From: an uncultured Pelagibacteraceae bacterium
GTDB lineage: Bacteria; Pseudomonadota; Alphaproteobacteria; Pelagibacterales; Pelagibacteraceae
Assembly (NCBI GenBank): GCA_902627735.1
Contig: CACOKI010000001.1
Coordinates: 1 to 64,000 of the forward strand
Length of the DNA: 64,000 nucleotides
Direction of reading: 5' to 3'
Below, piece after piece: positions 17,739-25,841 of this stretch. Under the pieces are notes generated by a model. It did no database searches. It was not told the origin of the DNA and worked only from the letters and a program-made list of their open reading frames with translations. Each line of letters begins with the position of its first letter. Position 1 is the stretch's first letter. The translations under genes and the position numbers were made by a program.

Positions 17739-18808
17739 TTGTAATTAAGTAATTTTTTTAACGATCCAAACTCACCAATTTTATAAATAATAGCATCTTC
17801 TTTATTGAATCCATATTTTTCTGCACTAGCTTTAAATCTTACTGGAGGTTCCATAATCGGTTCTAAAGAGAGAACAAAAGTTCCCCAATGCATTCCAATT
17901 ACTTTTTTACTTTTTAAATTTTTAGCAATTTCTAAAGCTTCCTCTGGGTTAGTATGATAAGTTGATTTATCTTTGTAAGGCATTATTGGATAAAAATTGT
18001 AGGCTCCTATATTTATAAATGTTAGATCAATAGGACCATAGTTATTACCAATATCTTTATAAACATTTCCAACTCCAGTATCACATGCAAATAAAATTTT
18101 TTTTCCATTATACTCAATTAAAAAGTTTCCCCACAAAGTTTTGTTTGTATCTGTGAGACTTCTTTTTGACCAGTGCACTGCGGGTAGAAAAGTAACCTTT
18201 AAATTATTATTTATTTTTATTTCTTCATACCAATCCATTTCATTTACATCCTTATATCTTTTAAAATATTTACCCAACTTTAAAGGAAGTAAAACTTTTG
18301 CATCTTTATAAGGAAATTTTCTTATAGTAAACATATCTTGATGATCATAATGATTATGAGTTAGTAAAAATAAATCTATTTTTGGAATTTCATTAAGTGT
18401 TAAAGCTGGCTCGGTAAATCTTTTTGGACCAAAAATTAAAGGTCCAGCATTTTTGGAAAATACTGGATCAGTAATTATTGTTGTCCCACCTAGCTTTATT
18501 AAAAAAGTGGCATGGCCAATCCAAACGACATAATCATCTTCTTGATATTTTTTTAAATCTGATAAAACTTTTTCTTTTTCTACAACATGTTCTTTGGGAA
18601 CTGTCATATCAAGCTTCTTCTTTTCTTTTATAAATATTCTATATGACCATTTAACATTAGAATTTCTTTCTGGCGAACCTTCTGGATTTCTAAAAGTTCC
18701 ATCTGGTAAATGATGATAAGGTTTTTCCATAGCAATACTTAAACAATTATAAAAAAAAATTCCAATCAATATTAATGAGATAAAAACTAATTTTTTTCCA
18801 TTAGCCAC
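17735..18808 (-). CDS. Exported metallo-beta-lactamase-fold hydrolase (NAPE-PLD/UlaG-like)
   Basis: A 357-residue MBL-fold protein with the metal-binding motif LLTHNHYDHQDM (near residues 148-159), an earlier VWIGHATFLIKLGG strand, FLPAVHWSKR, and GMHWGTF near the end. This arrangement matches the group containing N-acyl-phosphatidylethanolamine phospholipase D and UlaG. A hydrophobic N-terminus (residues 7-25, ending with a Cys) suggests a signal peptide or lipobox-like anchor. The start is a GTG at 18808, which overlaps the PQQ dehydrogenase 3' end by 22 bases; no ATG precedes the signal region. Substrate unknown; a lipid phosphodiester is possible. Confidence 0.8.
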   Translation of the reverse strand: MANGKKLVFISLILIGIFFYNCLSIAMEKPYHHLPDGTFRNPEGSPERNSNVKWSYRIFIKEKKKLDMTVPKEHVVEKEKVLSDLKKYQEDDYVVWIGHATFLIKLGGTTIITDPVFSKNAGPLIFGPKRFTEPALTLNEIPKIDLFLLTHNHYDHQDMFTIRKFPYKDAKVLLPLKLGKYFKRYKDVNEMDWYEEIKINNNLKVTFLPAVHWSKRSLTDTNKTLWGNFLIEYNGKKILFACDTGVGNVYKDIGNNYGPIDLTFINIGAYNFYPIMPYKDKSTYHTNPEEALEIAKNLKSKKVIGMHWGTFVLSLEPIMEPPVRFKASAEKYGFNKEDAIIYKIGEFGSLKKLLNYN

Positions 18809-19851
18809 AAACTATCTCCTGTTAGAAAATAAATTTTTCCATTTTTTGGATGTATTTGTATATCTCTTATTCTTCCAATCTTATTTTTAAAAATAATATC
18901 TTCTTTAACATTTGATAAATCATTAAAAATTAGCTTTCTTAAAGATTGATCTTTAAGTGAAGTAATTAAAGCATGTCCGTTCCATTCATTAAATTCTTTA
19001 CCTTTATAAATACTTATTGCGCTTGTAGCGATCGATGGAACCCAATAATGAATAGCTTTTGAAAAACCTGGTTTCCATTTAGGACCAATAGGAAGCCCTG
19101 AATAATTTGTTCCACCCCATCCTAAAATTTTCCAACCGTAATTTTCACCTTTTTTTGCCTCACCAAACCAATCACCACCTCTTGCTCCATGGTTACTCAT
19201 ATAAATTTTATTATCAAATGGAGACAAAGTAAGACCTTGAGGATTTCTAATTCCTATTTGATAAATTTCTGGAAGCCAATCAGATTTTCCTTGAAACTTT
19301 GGATTATCTTTTGGAATGGTTCCATCAATATTAATTCTAATAATACTTCCAGGATGTTTTGTTGGATCTTGTGCAATCATACCTTGGCCTCTTTCTCCAG
19401 CTGAAGCAAAAAGATAATTATCTTTAATCGCTAATCTTGATCCAAAATGATATCCAGAGTCGATTGGTGGATTTGCTTGAAAAATATTTTTAAATATTAA
19501 GTTTTTTTCATTAAAATTAGTTTTAGCTATTGAAGTGCTGGTTTTTTGATTACCTCTATTTTCAGTATACGAAATATAAACAAAATTATCTTTAAAAAGA
19601 ATATCCAGCAAACCTCCCTGACCATGTTCTCGATAATTAAGATTATGATTTACTTCAGAAATTTTTTTTGAATTAAGATTTATTATCTTAATTTTTCCAC
19701 TTTTTTCTGTAATTAGCAATTTATCATTACTGACAAATGTAGAGCCCCAAGGATCATTTAAATCTACAATCTTCTCAAAATTAAGATTTTCTGCAAATGA
19801 AATATTTATAGAAATTAAAAATAAGAATATGGAAATAAAAATTTTTTTCAC
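18787..19851 (-). CDS. Secreted PQQ-dependent aldose sugar dehydrogenase-like protein
   Basis: A 354-residue six-bladed propeller of the soluble aldose dehydrogenase (YliI/GdhB-type) family, with GQGGLLDILF, a YHFGSRLA segment, GERGQGM, GIRNPQGL and HGARGGDWFGEAKKGENYGW motifs. I place the start at the GTG at 19851 because a clean signal peptide begins there (KKIFISIFLFLISINISFA, cleaved before ENLNF); the longer frame overlaps the SDR and adds no homology. The start follows the SDR stop by one base. If active it oxidises sugars in the periplasm using imported PQQ. Confidence 0.82.
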   Translation of the reverse strand: MKKIFISIFLFLISINISFAENLNFEKIVDLNDPWGSTFVSNDKLLITEKSGKIKIINLNSKKISEVNHNLNYREHGQGGLLDILFKDNFVYISYTENRGNQKTSTSIAKTNFNEKNLIFKNIFQANPPIDSGYHFGSRLAIKDNYLFASAGERGQGMIAQDPTKHPGSIIRINIDGTIPKDNPKFQGKSDWLPEIYQIGIRNPQGLTLSPFDNKIYMSNHGARGGDWFGEAKKGENYGWKILGWGGTNYSGLPIGPKWKPGFSKAIHYWVPSIATSAISIYKGKEFNEWNGHALITSLKDQSLRKLIFNDLSNVKEDIIFKNKIGRIRDIQIHPKNGKIYFLTGDSLWLMEKN

Positions 19852-19852
19852 T

Positions 19853-20563
19853 CTAAGAAAGTTTTGACCTACCACCATCAACAGCAATAATTTGACCCGT
19901 AACCCAAGAGCTGTCATCAGTGATAAGAAATTTTGCAAGAGAAGCTGAGTCTTTTCCTTCACCCAATCTTTTTAAAGGATGAGCCTTTGCTATTCCATCT
20001 GCTAATGCTTTATTTTTTAACATTGGTTCAGCAATCTTTGAGTTAGTTAAACTTGGTGCAATACAATTCACTCTAATATTTGGTGCAAATTCAGCTGCCA
20101 ACGAAACAGTTAATCCCTCAACAGCGGCTTTAGTCGAAGCAATTATTGCATGATTAGTAAATCCTCTTTGTGCTGCTACTGTAGAGAATAAAACTACAGA
20201 ACCTTTATTTTTTTTTAAACTTTCTTGATAACCTTTAATAACTTCAACTGCAGAATATAGATTTAATTTCATACATTTATTAAAATCATTTTCATTAACC
20301 ATTCTCAGGGGTTTTAAATCTATTGAACCAACGCAATAAGCAACACCTTTTATTTCTGAAATATCATTTTTAACTTTTTCTACAAATCCATCTTCTAAAA
20401 CATCTACAATTGTGAAAGCACACCCAAGTTTTTCAGAAACACTTTTTGTTTCATTTTCATTTCTACCAACTAAATGAACAGAATTTCCTGAGTTTACTAA
20501 TTGTTCAGCTAAGCTAGATCCGATTGAACCTGTCGCACCAAAAATGAGATATTTTTCTGACAT
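19853..20563 (-). CDS. Atypical short-chain dehydrogenase/reductase (SDR)
   Basis: A 236-residue Rossmann protein. The cofactor loop is GATGSIGSS (residues 9-17), and GRNENE at 33-38 suggests NADP(H) preference. A catalytic-type serine is at 127 and a lysine at 145, but the residue where the active-site tyrosine of the YxxxK motif should be (141) is isoleucine, in NHAIIASTKAAVEG. The C-terminus (WVTGQIIAVDGG) is standard. It may use another acid or be non-catalytic. It is divergent from the photolyase-like gene across 27 bases, and similar SDRs often neighbour this photolyase type. Confidence 0.85.
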   Translation of the reverse strand: MSEKYLIFGATGSIGSSLAEQLVNSGNSVHLVGRNENETKSVSEKLGCAFTIVDVLEDGFVEKVKNDISEIKGVAYCVGSIDLKPLRMVNENDFNKCMKLNLYSAVEVIKGYQESLKKNKGSVVLFSTVAAQRGFTNHAIIASTKAAVEGLTVSLAAEFAPNIRVNCIAPSLTNSKIAEPMLKNKALADGIAKAHPLKRLGEGKDSASLAKFLITDDSSWVTGQIIAVDGGRSKLS

Positions 20564-20590
20564 AAAAAATTTAATTAGTTATATTTAATT

Positions 20591-22081
20591 ATGAAGTTAT
20601 TTTTTATACTGGGTAATCAACTATTTCCATCAAAATACTTGGACCGCTTCAAAAAAGACCACCTATTTTATATGGCCGAAGATTACCAATTATGCACTTA
20701 TGAAAAACACCATAAACAAAAAATACTTCTTTTCTTATCCTCAATGCGCTCACATGCAGATAGTCTTAAAAAAGATAAATTTAAATTAGAGTATATTAAA
20801 ATTGAGGATAAAGAATTTAAAGATGATTATTTAAAAAAATTAAAAAAAGTAATTATTTCAAAAAAAATAAAAGAGATTTCAAGCTTTGAAGTCGAAGATA
20901 AATTTTTTGAAAAAAAAATTAATCAATTTCTTAAAAAGGAAAAAATAAAATGGAATATTATTCAAACTCCAATGTTTTTAAACTCAAGAGAGGAATTTAA
21001 ACAATATCTCTCCAAATCAAAAAAACCTTTCATGGCAACTTTTTACAAGGATGTTAGAAAAAAATCAGGAATATTGATGGGTTCAGATGGAAACCCAATT
21101 GGAGGTAAATGGAGCTTTGATGAAGATAATAGAAATAAATTACCCAAAAATATTTCAATTCCAAAATTTCCAAAAATAAATGAAACTAATCATACTAAAA
21201 AGTTAAAACCAATTATTGAAAAATTATTCAAAGATCATCCAGGTAAAACTGAAAATTTTTGGTTCGCTACTGAATATAATGACGTTGTAAAGCTCTTAAA
21301 TTTTTTTATTAAAGAAAAATCAAATTTATTTGGTGATTATGAAGATGCAGTTGATCAAAAAGATAACATTTTGTTTCATAGTGCATTAAGTCCATACATT
21401 AACTTAGGATTAATTACTCCAGAATTTATTATAAAAAAAGTTTTAGAATTCCATAAAAATAAAAAAATAAGATTAAATTCATTAGAAGGTTATATACGTC
21501 AGGTAATTGGTTGGAGAGAGTTCATGAGAGGAATTTATCAAAGTTATTCAAATGAAATGGAAACCGGAAATTTCTTCAAACAAAATAGAAAAATGAAAAA
21601 ATCTTGGTACGAGGGAACAACTGGTTTACCTCCACTTGATTATGCAATTAAGAATGCTTTAAACTATGGATGGTCTCATCACATTGAAAGATTAATGATT
21701 TTATCAAACATCATGAATCTTTGTGAGATCAAACCTGTAATTGTTTACAAATGGTTCATGGAGATGTTTGTTGACTCTTCTGATTGGGTTATGGTTCCAA
21801 ACGTATATGGTATGGGATTATTTAGCGATGGGGGAATTTTTGCAACCAAACCATACATTTGTGGATCAAGTTATTTTATGAAAATGATGGATTTTAAAAA
21901 AGGTGAGTGGTGCAATATTATGGATGGACTTTACTGGAGATTTATAGATCGTAATAGAAAGTTTTTTTTAAAAAATCCAAGACTTTCTATGATGGTTAGA
22001 ATTTTTGATAAAATGAAAGTAGATAGAAAAAAAATGATTTTATCTGCAGCTGATAAATTTATTAAACAAAATACAATTTAA
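20591..22081 (+). CDS. Cryptochrome/photolyase of the bacterial FeS-BCP (PhrB/CryB) lineage, apparently without Fe-S ligands
   Basis: A 496-residue flavoprotein homologous to prokaryotic (6-4) photolyase PhrB. The N-terminal alpha/beta domain starts [12 protein letters not shown]. The FAD domain contains [16 protein letters not shown] (299-314), HHIERLM (363-369) and [11 protein letters not shown] (398-408), and ends DGLYWRFID. In PhrB four cysteines bind a 4Fe-4S cluster. Here the cysteine before HHIERLM is replaced by proline (LPPL, 346-349) and the CxxC loop after KPYI is shortened away. Only Cys424 and Cys441 remain nearby. It leads an operon with DUF2256 (TAATG overlap). Likely role: light-driven DNA repair or photoreception. 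Confidence 0.88.
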   Translation: MKLFFILGNQLFPSKYLDRFKKDHLFYMAEDYQLCTYEKHHKQKILLFLSSMRSHADSLKKDKFKLEYIKIEDKEFKDDYLKKLKKVIISKKIKEISSFEVEDKFFEKKINQFLKKEKIKWNIIQTPMFLNSREEFKQYLSKSKKPFMATFYKDVRKKSGILMGSDGNPIGGKWSFDEDNRNKLPKNISIPKFPKINETNHTKKLKPIIEKLFKDHPGKTENFWFATEYNDVVKLLNFFIKEKSNLFGDYEDAVDQKDNILFHSALSPYINLGLITPEFIIKKVLEFHKNKKIRLNSLEGYIRQVIGWREFMRGIYQSYSNEMETGNFFKQNRKMKKSWYEGTTGLPPLDYAIKNALNYGWSHHIERLMILSNIMNLCEIKPVIVYKWFMEMFVDSSDWVMVPNVYGMGLFSDGGIFATKPYICGSSYFMKMMDFKKGEWCNIMDGLYWRFIDRNRKFFLKNPRLSMMVRIFDKMKVDRKKMILSAADKFIKQNTI

Positions 22082-22212
22082 TGAAAAAAGAAAATCTTCC
22101 TTATAAAATCTGTATTGTTTGTAAAAGACCTTTTACTTGGCGAAGAAAATGGAAGTTAAATTGGGAAAGAGTGAAGTATTGCTCAAAGAGATGTTCTAGC
22201 AAAAAAATATGA
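22081..22212 (+). CDS. DUF2256 zinc-ribbon-like small protein
   Basis: A 43-residue protein too short for standard ORF cut-offs. It has two cysteine pairs (CIVC at 11-14, YCSKRC at 33-38) around an aromatic core [15 protein letters not shown], which is the DUF2256 pattern. The four cysteines probably bind zinc. DUF2256 genes are frequently found next to FeS-type photolyase/cryptochrome genes, and here the start overlaps the photolyase stop by one base and its own stop overlaps the next ATG (ATGA). A function in flavoprotein or DNA repair context is inferred from this linkage only. Confidence 0.9.
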   Translation: MKKENLPYKICIVCKRPFTWRRKWKLNWERVKYCSKRCSSKKI

Positions 22213-22742
22213 ATTTAGAAAAATACAAATGGAAAAGTAGAATCTTACTAATTTCTACACCAAATTATAAAGATAGAATTTATTTAGAGGCCAAAAAAAT
22301 ATATCAAGATAAAATAAAAGATTTTCATAAAAGATATGTAAAGTTAATTTGTAAAATTAATAAGAAGAAAAAATCCTCTATTAATCTAATTGGTTTTGAT
22401 GGAAAATCCAAAAAGATGATGGATAAACTTAACTATAAAATAATGTTTAAACTCATAGATAAAATGCCACTAAGTAAAAAATCTAGACCTATAAATTTAT
22501 CGCTTTATTCAGATTACAATCCTAAAACCACTACTCAAGGTTTGGGGTTTAAAAACAGGGAAAAAGCTCTTTACACAATTAAAACTATTAAAAATCGTCC
22601 AATTAAGTATCAGGTGAATGTCATAGCAACCATGCTGGGTAGAGCAAAGAATCATCCTAATAAAACAGTGGATATGGACGATGCTATAAAAATTTTTGGT
22701 GATTGGATGAAAAAATATAAAAGTAAAAAAAATGAAAATTAA
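22209..22742 (+). CDS. Fusion of a DUF4174-like domain with an uncharacterised helical domain
   Basis: A 177-residue protein. The N-terminal part (residues 1-75: [14 protein letters not shown], later [13 protein letters not shown]) resembles DUF4174, a small thioredoxin-like fold of unknown function. The C-terminal part (about 95-172) is a different, Lys/Asn-rich helical domain with [14 protein letters not shown], then [20 protein letters not shown] and [15 protein letters not shown] recall similar C-terminal segments in marine cyanobacterial hypothetical proteins. It is coupled to DUF2256 by ATGA and overlaps the CRTAC1-like gene by 11 bases. No signal peptide. Confidence 0.6.
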   Translation: MNLEKYKWKSRILLISTPNYKDRIYLEAKKIYQDKIKDFHKRYVKLICKINKKKKSSINLIGFDGKSKKMMDKLNYKIMFKLIDKMPLSKKSRPINLSLYSDYNPKTTTQGLGFKNREKALYTIKTIKNRPIKYQVNVIATMLGRAKNHPNKTVDMDDAIKIFGDWMKKYKSKKNEN

Positions 22743-24174
22743 AATAAATGAATATTTAAAAAAAATAGTAGTTTTATTTTTTCTATTTACCCCAAATATT
22801 CTGTATGCTGATTTTTTTGAGGATATTACAAACCTAATTGTCGATAATCCTAAAAGACTTAGTTATGGAGTTTCTGTAACGGACGTAAACCAAGATGGAA
22901 ATTTTGATTTTGTAGTCACAGGTTTTGGTTATCTTAATCTAGCTTTATCTTACGAAGAAGGAAAATTAATTGATATTGTAAAACAAAAAAAATTTACAGA
23001 TGAGTTTAGAAGAACAATTGGTGTAGCTGCATGCGATATAGATAAAGATGGATACGAAGAAATATATTTTCTTAACACTGATACTTATAGTGGTGAAAAA
23101 AAATATTCAGACAGACTTATAGATTTAGAAAATAATAATTATATAGATTTATTCGAAATCGAAAAAAACCAGAGAGACCTTAATTTAACAGCAGGCAGAT
23201 CAGTTGTTTGTGTCGACAGAAAAGGCGATGGAAATTATGGGGTTTATGTTGCTAATTATGGAGGACCAACAAGATTTTACGAATATGATAATGACATGAT
23301 AGTCGATAAATCTGCCCAATTAAATCTTGCAAAGATTACTGGTGGTCGAGCAGTAGTAGCTGGACATATTATTTCTGATAAGATTGATGTGTTTGCCGCT
23401 AATGAGAGAGGAGCAAATTTTCTTTATGAGAATAACAATGGAATTTTTCAAGATGTAGCATTTGATTACAGAGTAGATGATGCAATCCAAAATGGGAGAG
23501 GCACAGCTTTATCAGATATATATTATCGAGGTAGATTAGATATTTTGAGTGGTAATTGGCTTGGATACCATAGAGCTTGGGTTTTGGAAAAAAACGAATT
23601 TAAAGATGTAGGAAATAAAGATTTTGATAAACCTTCTAGAATAAGAACAATTATTTCAGCAGATTTTGATAACGATGGTTTTGATGAAGTTTTTATGAAC
23701 AATATAGCAGAACCAAACAAATTATTTCGTATTAAAGATAATGGAAAATTTGAACAGATAAATTTTCAAGTTGGTCTCGAAGCTAGCGGGTATGGAACTG
23801 GAGCAGCAGTTGCAGACATTGATAATGATGGAGTTTTAGAATTGTTAGTTGCTCGTGGTGAAAGCAAAGAACAACCATTAACTTTGTATAAAGCAATAGT
23901 TAACAAGGAAAATGAATACCTAAGAATTAAACCTTTAAATAAATATGGTGCTCCAGCGAGAGGAGCCACGGTAACATTAATAACTAATAAAAGAAAGCAT
24001 TCCAAAACCATTGATGCAGGATCTGGTTACTTATGTCAAATGGAGCCTGTGGCACATTATGGAATTAGAAAAAATGAAAAAAATTTTAAAGTAGAGATTA
24101 AATGGACTAATGGAACAAAAAAATTATTTAAAGTAAGTGAGTTAAATCAAACAATTACTATAAGACAAAAATGA
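22732..24174 (+). CDS. Secreted CRTAC1-like protein with FG-GAP repeats and UnbV/ASPIC domain
   Basis: A 480-residue exported beta-propeller protein. The signal peptide covers residues 1-26 (hydrophobic, ending LYADF). Repeated Ca-binding-like loops follow: DVNQDGNFDF, DIDKDGYEE, DFDNDGFDE and DIDNDGVLE, typical of VCBS/FG-GAP blades. The C-terminal 80 residues (GAPARGATVTL, IDAGSGYLCQMEP, VEIKWTNGTKKLF) match the UnbV_ASPIC domain that ends CRTAC1-like proteins. Function unknown; adhesion or extracellular matrix binding is the family speculation. It is coupled to the next gene by ATGA. Confidence 0.82.
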   Translation: MKIKINEYLKKIVVLFFLFTPNILYADFFEDITNLIVDNPKRLSYGVSVTDVNQDGNFDFVVTGFGYLNLALSYEEGKLIDIVKQKKFTDEFRRTIGVAACDIDKDGYEEIYFLNTDTYSGEKKYSDRLIDLENNNYIDLFEIEKNQRDLNLTAGRSVVCVDRKGDGNYGVYVANYGGPTRFYEYDNDMIVDKSAQLNLAKITGGRAVVAGHIISDKIDVFAANERGANFLYENNNGIFQDVAFDYRVDDAIQNGRGTALSDIYYRGRLDILSGNWLGYHRAWVLEKNEFKDVGNKDFDKPSRIRTIISADFDNDGFDEVFMNNIAEPNKLFRIKDNGKFEQINFQVGLEASGYGTGAAVADIDNDGVLELLVARGESKEQPLTLYKAIVNKENEYLRIKPLNKYGAPARGATVTLITNKRKHSKTIDAGSGYLCQMEPVAHYGIRKNEKNFKVEIKWTNGTKKLFKVSELNQTITIRQK

Positions 24175-24860
24175 AAAAATTTTTAAATCTTTCTTTGATT
24201 ATATTTTTAATATTATTTCAATTTAAATCTCTTGCTGAGGAAAAAAATTATCATAAAGAATTGATTACTGATTGGTCTAGAATATTTCCTGATCAAAATC
24301 GAAATGCTGCTGGTCCTAAATTCTTCAAATATATAATAGATAAAAAAATTACTTATAAAGATTTTGTTGAGTTTAACAAATTATATTGTGCAGTTTCAGG
24401 ATCATTAATTGATCCTAATAGTGAACCAGATTTTTTATATGTTAATGAAAGCGATACAAATTCAAAAATTTGTGGAAATTATTATAAATGTTGTATCCCT
24501 TGTTCATGTGATATTATGAAGTACTCGAAGGTTCAAAAAATGAAATATAAATTCGTTGATGGCATTAAAGAATTCTTTGTTTTTACGATAAAAAACCCTT
24601 GTAATAAAAAAGATTTTCCTAATAGGGTAAATAAAGACTATTTCTGTGATGGAAAAAAAATTAACGATAAGCAAGTTTATAATCTTAATGACCGAATTGT
24701 AATAGGATTACTACACGATGGTAGAAGTTGTAATAAAGATGAGATTGATTATGTAAAAAGTCATCAGGTTACTGGCAGGTATTGTGAATTAAGAAACAAC
24801 ACTCCTTTGGAAAATTTAGATGCTGGAATGGGTGATATCTTTATAAAGCTTGCAAGATAA
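24171..24860 (+). CDS. Secreted cysteine-rich protein, unknown function
   Basis: A 229-residue protein with a clear signal peptide (residues 1-22, cleavage near SLAEE). The mature part contains ten cysteines, including a dense cluster CGNYYKCCIPCSCD, an even number consistent with disulfides in the periplasm. It begins with TDWSRIFPDQNRNAAGPKFF and ends with LDAGMGDIFIKLA. I do not recognise a family. It overlaps the CRTAC1-like gene by 4 bases, so the two secreted proteins may work together. Confidence 0.65.
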   Translation: MKKFLNLSLIIFLILFQFKSLAEEKNYHKELITDWSRIFPDQNRNAAGPKFFKYIIDKKITYKDFVEFNKLYCAVSGSLIDPNSEPDFLYVNESDTNSKICGNYYKCCIPCSCDIMKYSKVQKMKYKFVDGIKEFFVFTIKNPCNKKDFPNRVNKDYFCDGKKINDKQVYNLNDRIVIGLLHDGRSCNKDEIDYVKSHQVTGRYCELRNNTPLENLDAGMGDIFIKLAR

Positions 24861-24903
24861 AATTTTTGAGAATCTAAAATTAAATATGTATAATAAATAA
24901 ATA

Positions 24904-25623
24904 TTGAATATTATTATTTTACAGCATATTAAAATTGAGGATCCTGGTTATATAAAAGACCTTATGTTAGCTGATGGATTAAATCTTACTACAGTTGAGT
25001 TAGATGAAGGTGAAAAAATTCCCAATGATCTAAGTAAATTTGATGGCATGTTTTGTATGGGTGGTCCAATGGATACTTATATGGAAAAAGAATATCCTTG
25101 GTTAATTGAAGAAAAAAAAAGAATTAAAGAGTTTGTTGTTGATTTAAAAAAACCTTATTTAGGTTTTTGTTTAGGTTGTCAGTTACTAGGCGAGGTTATT
25201 GGAGGCAATGTTGTAAAATCTAGTCCTGCTGAAATTGGCATGATGAATATCAATTTTACTGAAGAAAAAAATCAAGATAGTTTATTTTCTAAATTTCCTG
25301 ATGAAATTAAAAGTTTGCAATGGCATTCTTATGAGGTCGAAGGAATAGAAAAAAATAAAGATGTTACCTTATTAGCATCGTCACCTATCACTAAATACCA
25401 AATTTTTAAATATAAAAATCACGCTTATGGAATTCAATTTCATATTGAAATAAAGGATACAACAGTCAATGAGTGGGGATGTGTGCCAGAATATAAAAAA
25501 GCTTTAGAAGATCAATTAGGTGATGGAGCATTAGAAAAATTTGATCAATCTGCAAAAGAAAATATGACAGATATGAATAATTATTCTAAGATTCTTTATA
25601 ATAATTTTAAAAAACTTTTATGA
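24904..25623 (+). CDS. Class I glutamine amidotransferase-like protein
   Basis: A 239-residue stand-alone GATase domain. The nucleophile elbow is GFCLGCQLLGE (near residue 82), MGGPMDTY forms the oxyanion-side strand, and the histidine is in YGIQFHIEI. This arrangement is like GMP-synthase-type amidotransferases that act on small amines or glutathione-like substrates. No synthetase domain is attached. The start is a TTG at 24904, because conservation begins immediately. It overlaps the next small membrane gene by ATGA. The substrate is unknown; gamma-glutamyl compounds are plausible. Confidence 0.85.
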   Translation: MNIIILQHIKIEDPGYIKDLMLADGLNLTTVELDEGEKIPNDLSKFDGMFCMGGPMDTYMEKEYPWLIEEKKRIKEFVVDLKKPYLGFCLGCQLLGEVIGGNVVKSSPAEIGMMNINFTEEKNQDSLFSKFPDEIKSLQWHSYEVEGIEKNKDVTLLASSPITKYQIFKYKNHAYGIQFHIEIKDTTVNEWGCVPEYKKALEDQLGDGALEKFDQSAKENMTDMNNYSKILYNNFKKLL

Positions 25624-25841
25624 ATAATAAAATTTTTGAGTGGGCAGGGGTTATTACAGCAATAATGTACTCTTTATTTGTAGCTATGAATATTGGTATA
25701 GAGTTTTTTGGTTTTTGCTTATTACTTATATCTGCAATCTTAATTGGAATTTGGGCTTATAGGGGTGGTCATAGAGGAATATTATTTTTACAATTTTTTT
25801 ATGCAACAGCAGGAATTATTGGAATGTTCAGGTGGTTTTAA
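25620..25841 (+). CDS. Small membrane protein, unknown
   Basis: A 73-residue protein with three hydrophobic stretches (about residues 8-24, 27-46 and 54-72) separated by a short basic loop AYRGGHRGI. There is no catalytic motif. It is translationally coupled to the amidotransferase by a four-base overlap and ends convergently with the photolyase-like gene (4-base overlap). I do not recognise a family; a transporter fragment or membrane adaptor is possible. Confidence 0.55.
   Translation: MNNKIFEWAGVITAIMYSLFVAMNIGIEFFGFCLLLISAILIGIWAYRGGHRGILFLQFFYATAGIIGMFRWF

Noticed and set aside
19852-19962. Longer N-terminus for the PQQ dehydrogenase
   Set aside because: It would overlap the SDR gene, add an unmatched sequence and bury a clean signal peptide that begins at the GTG at 19851.
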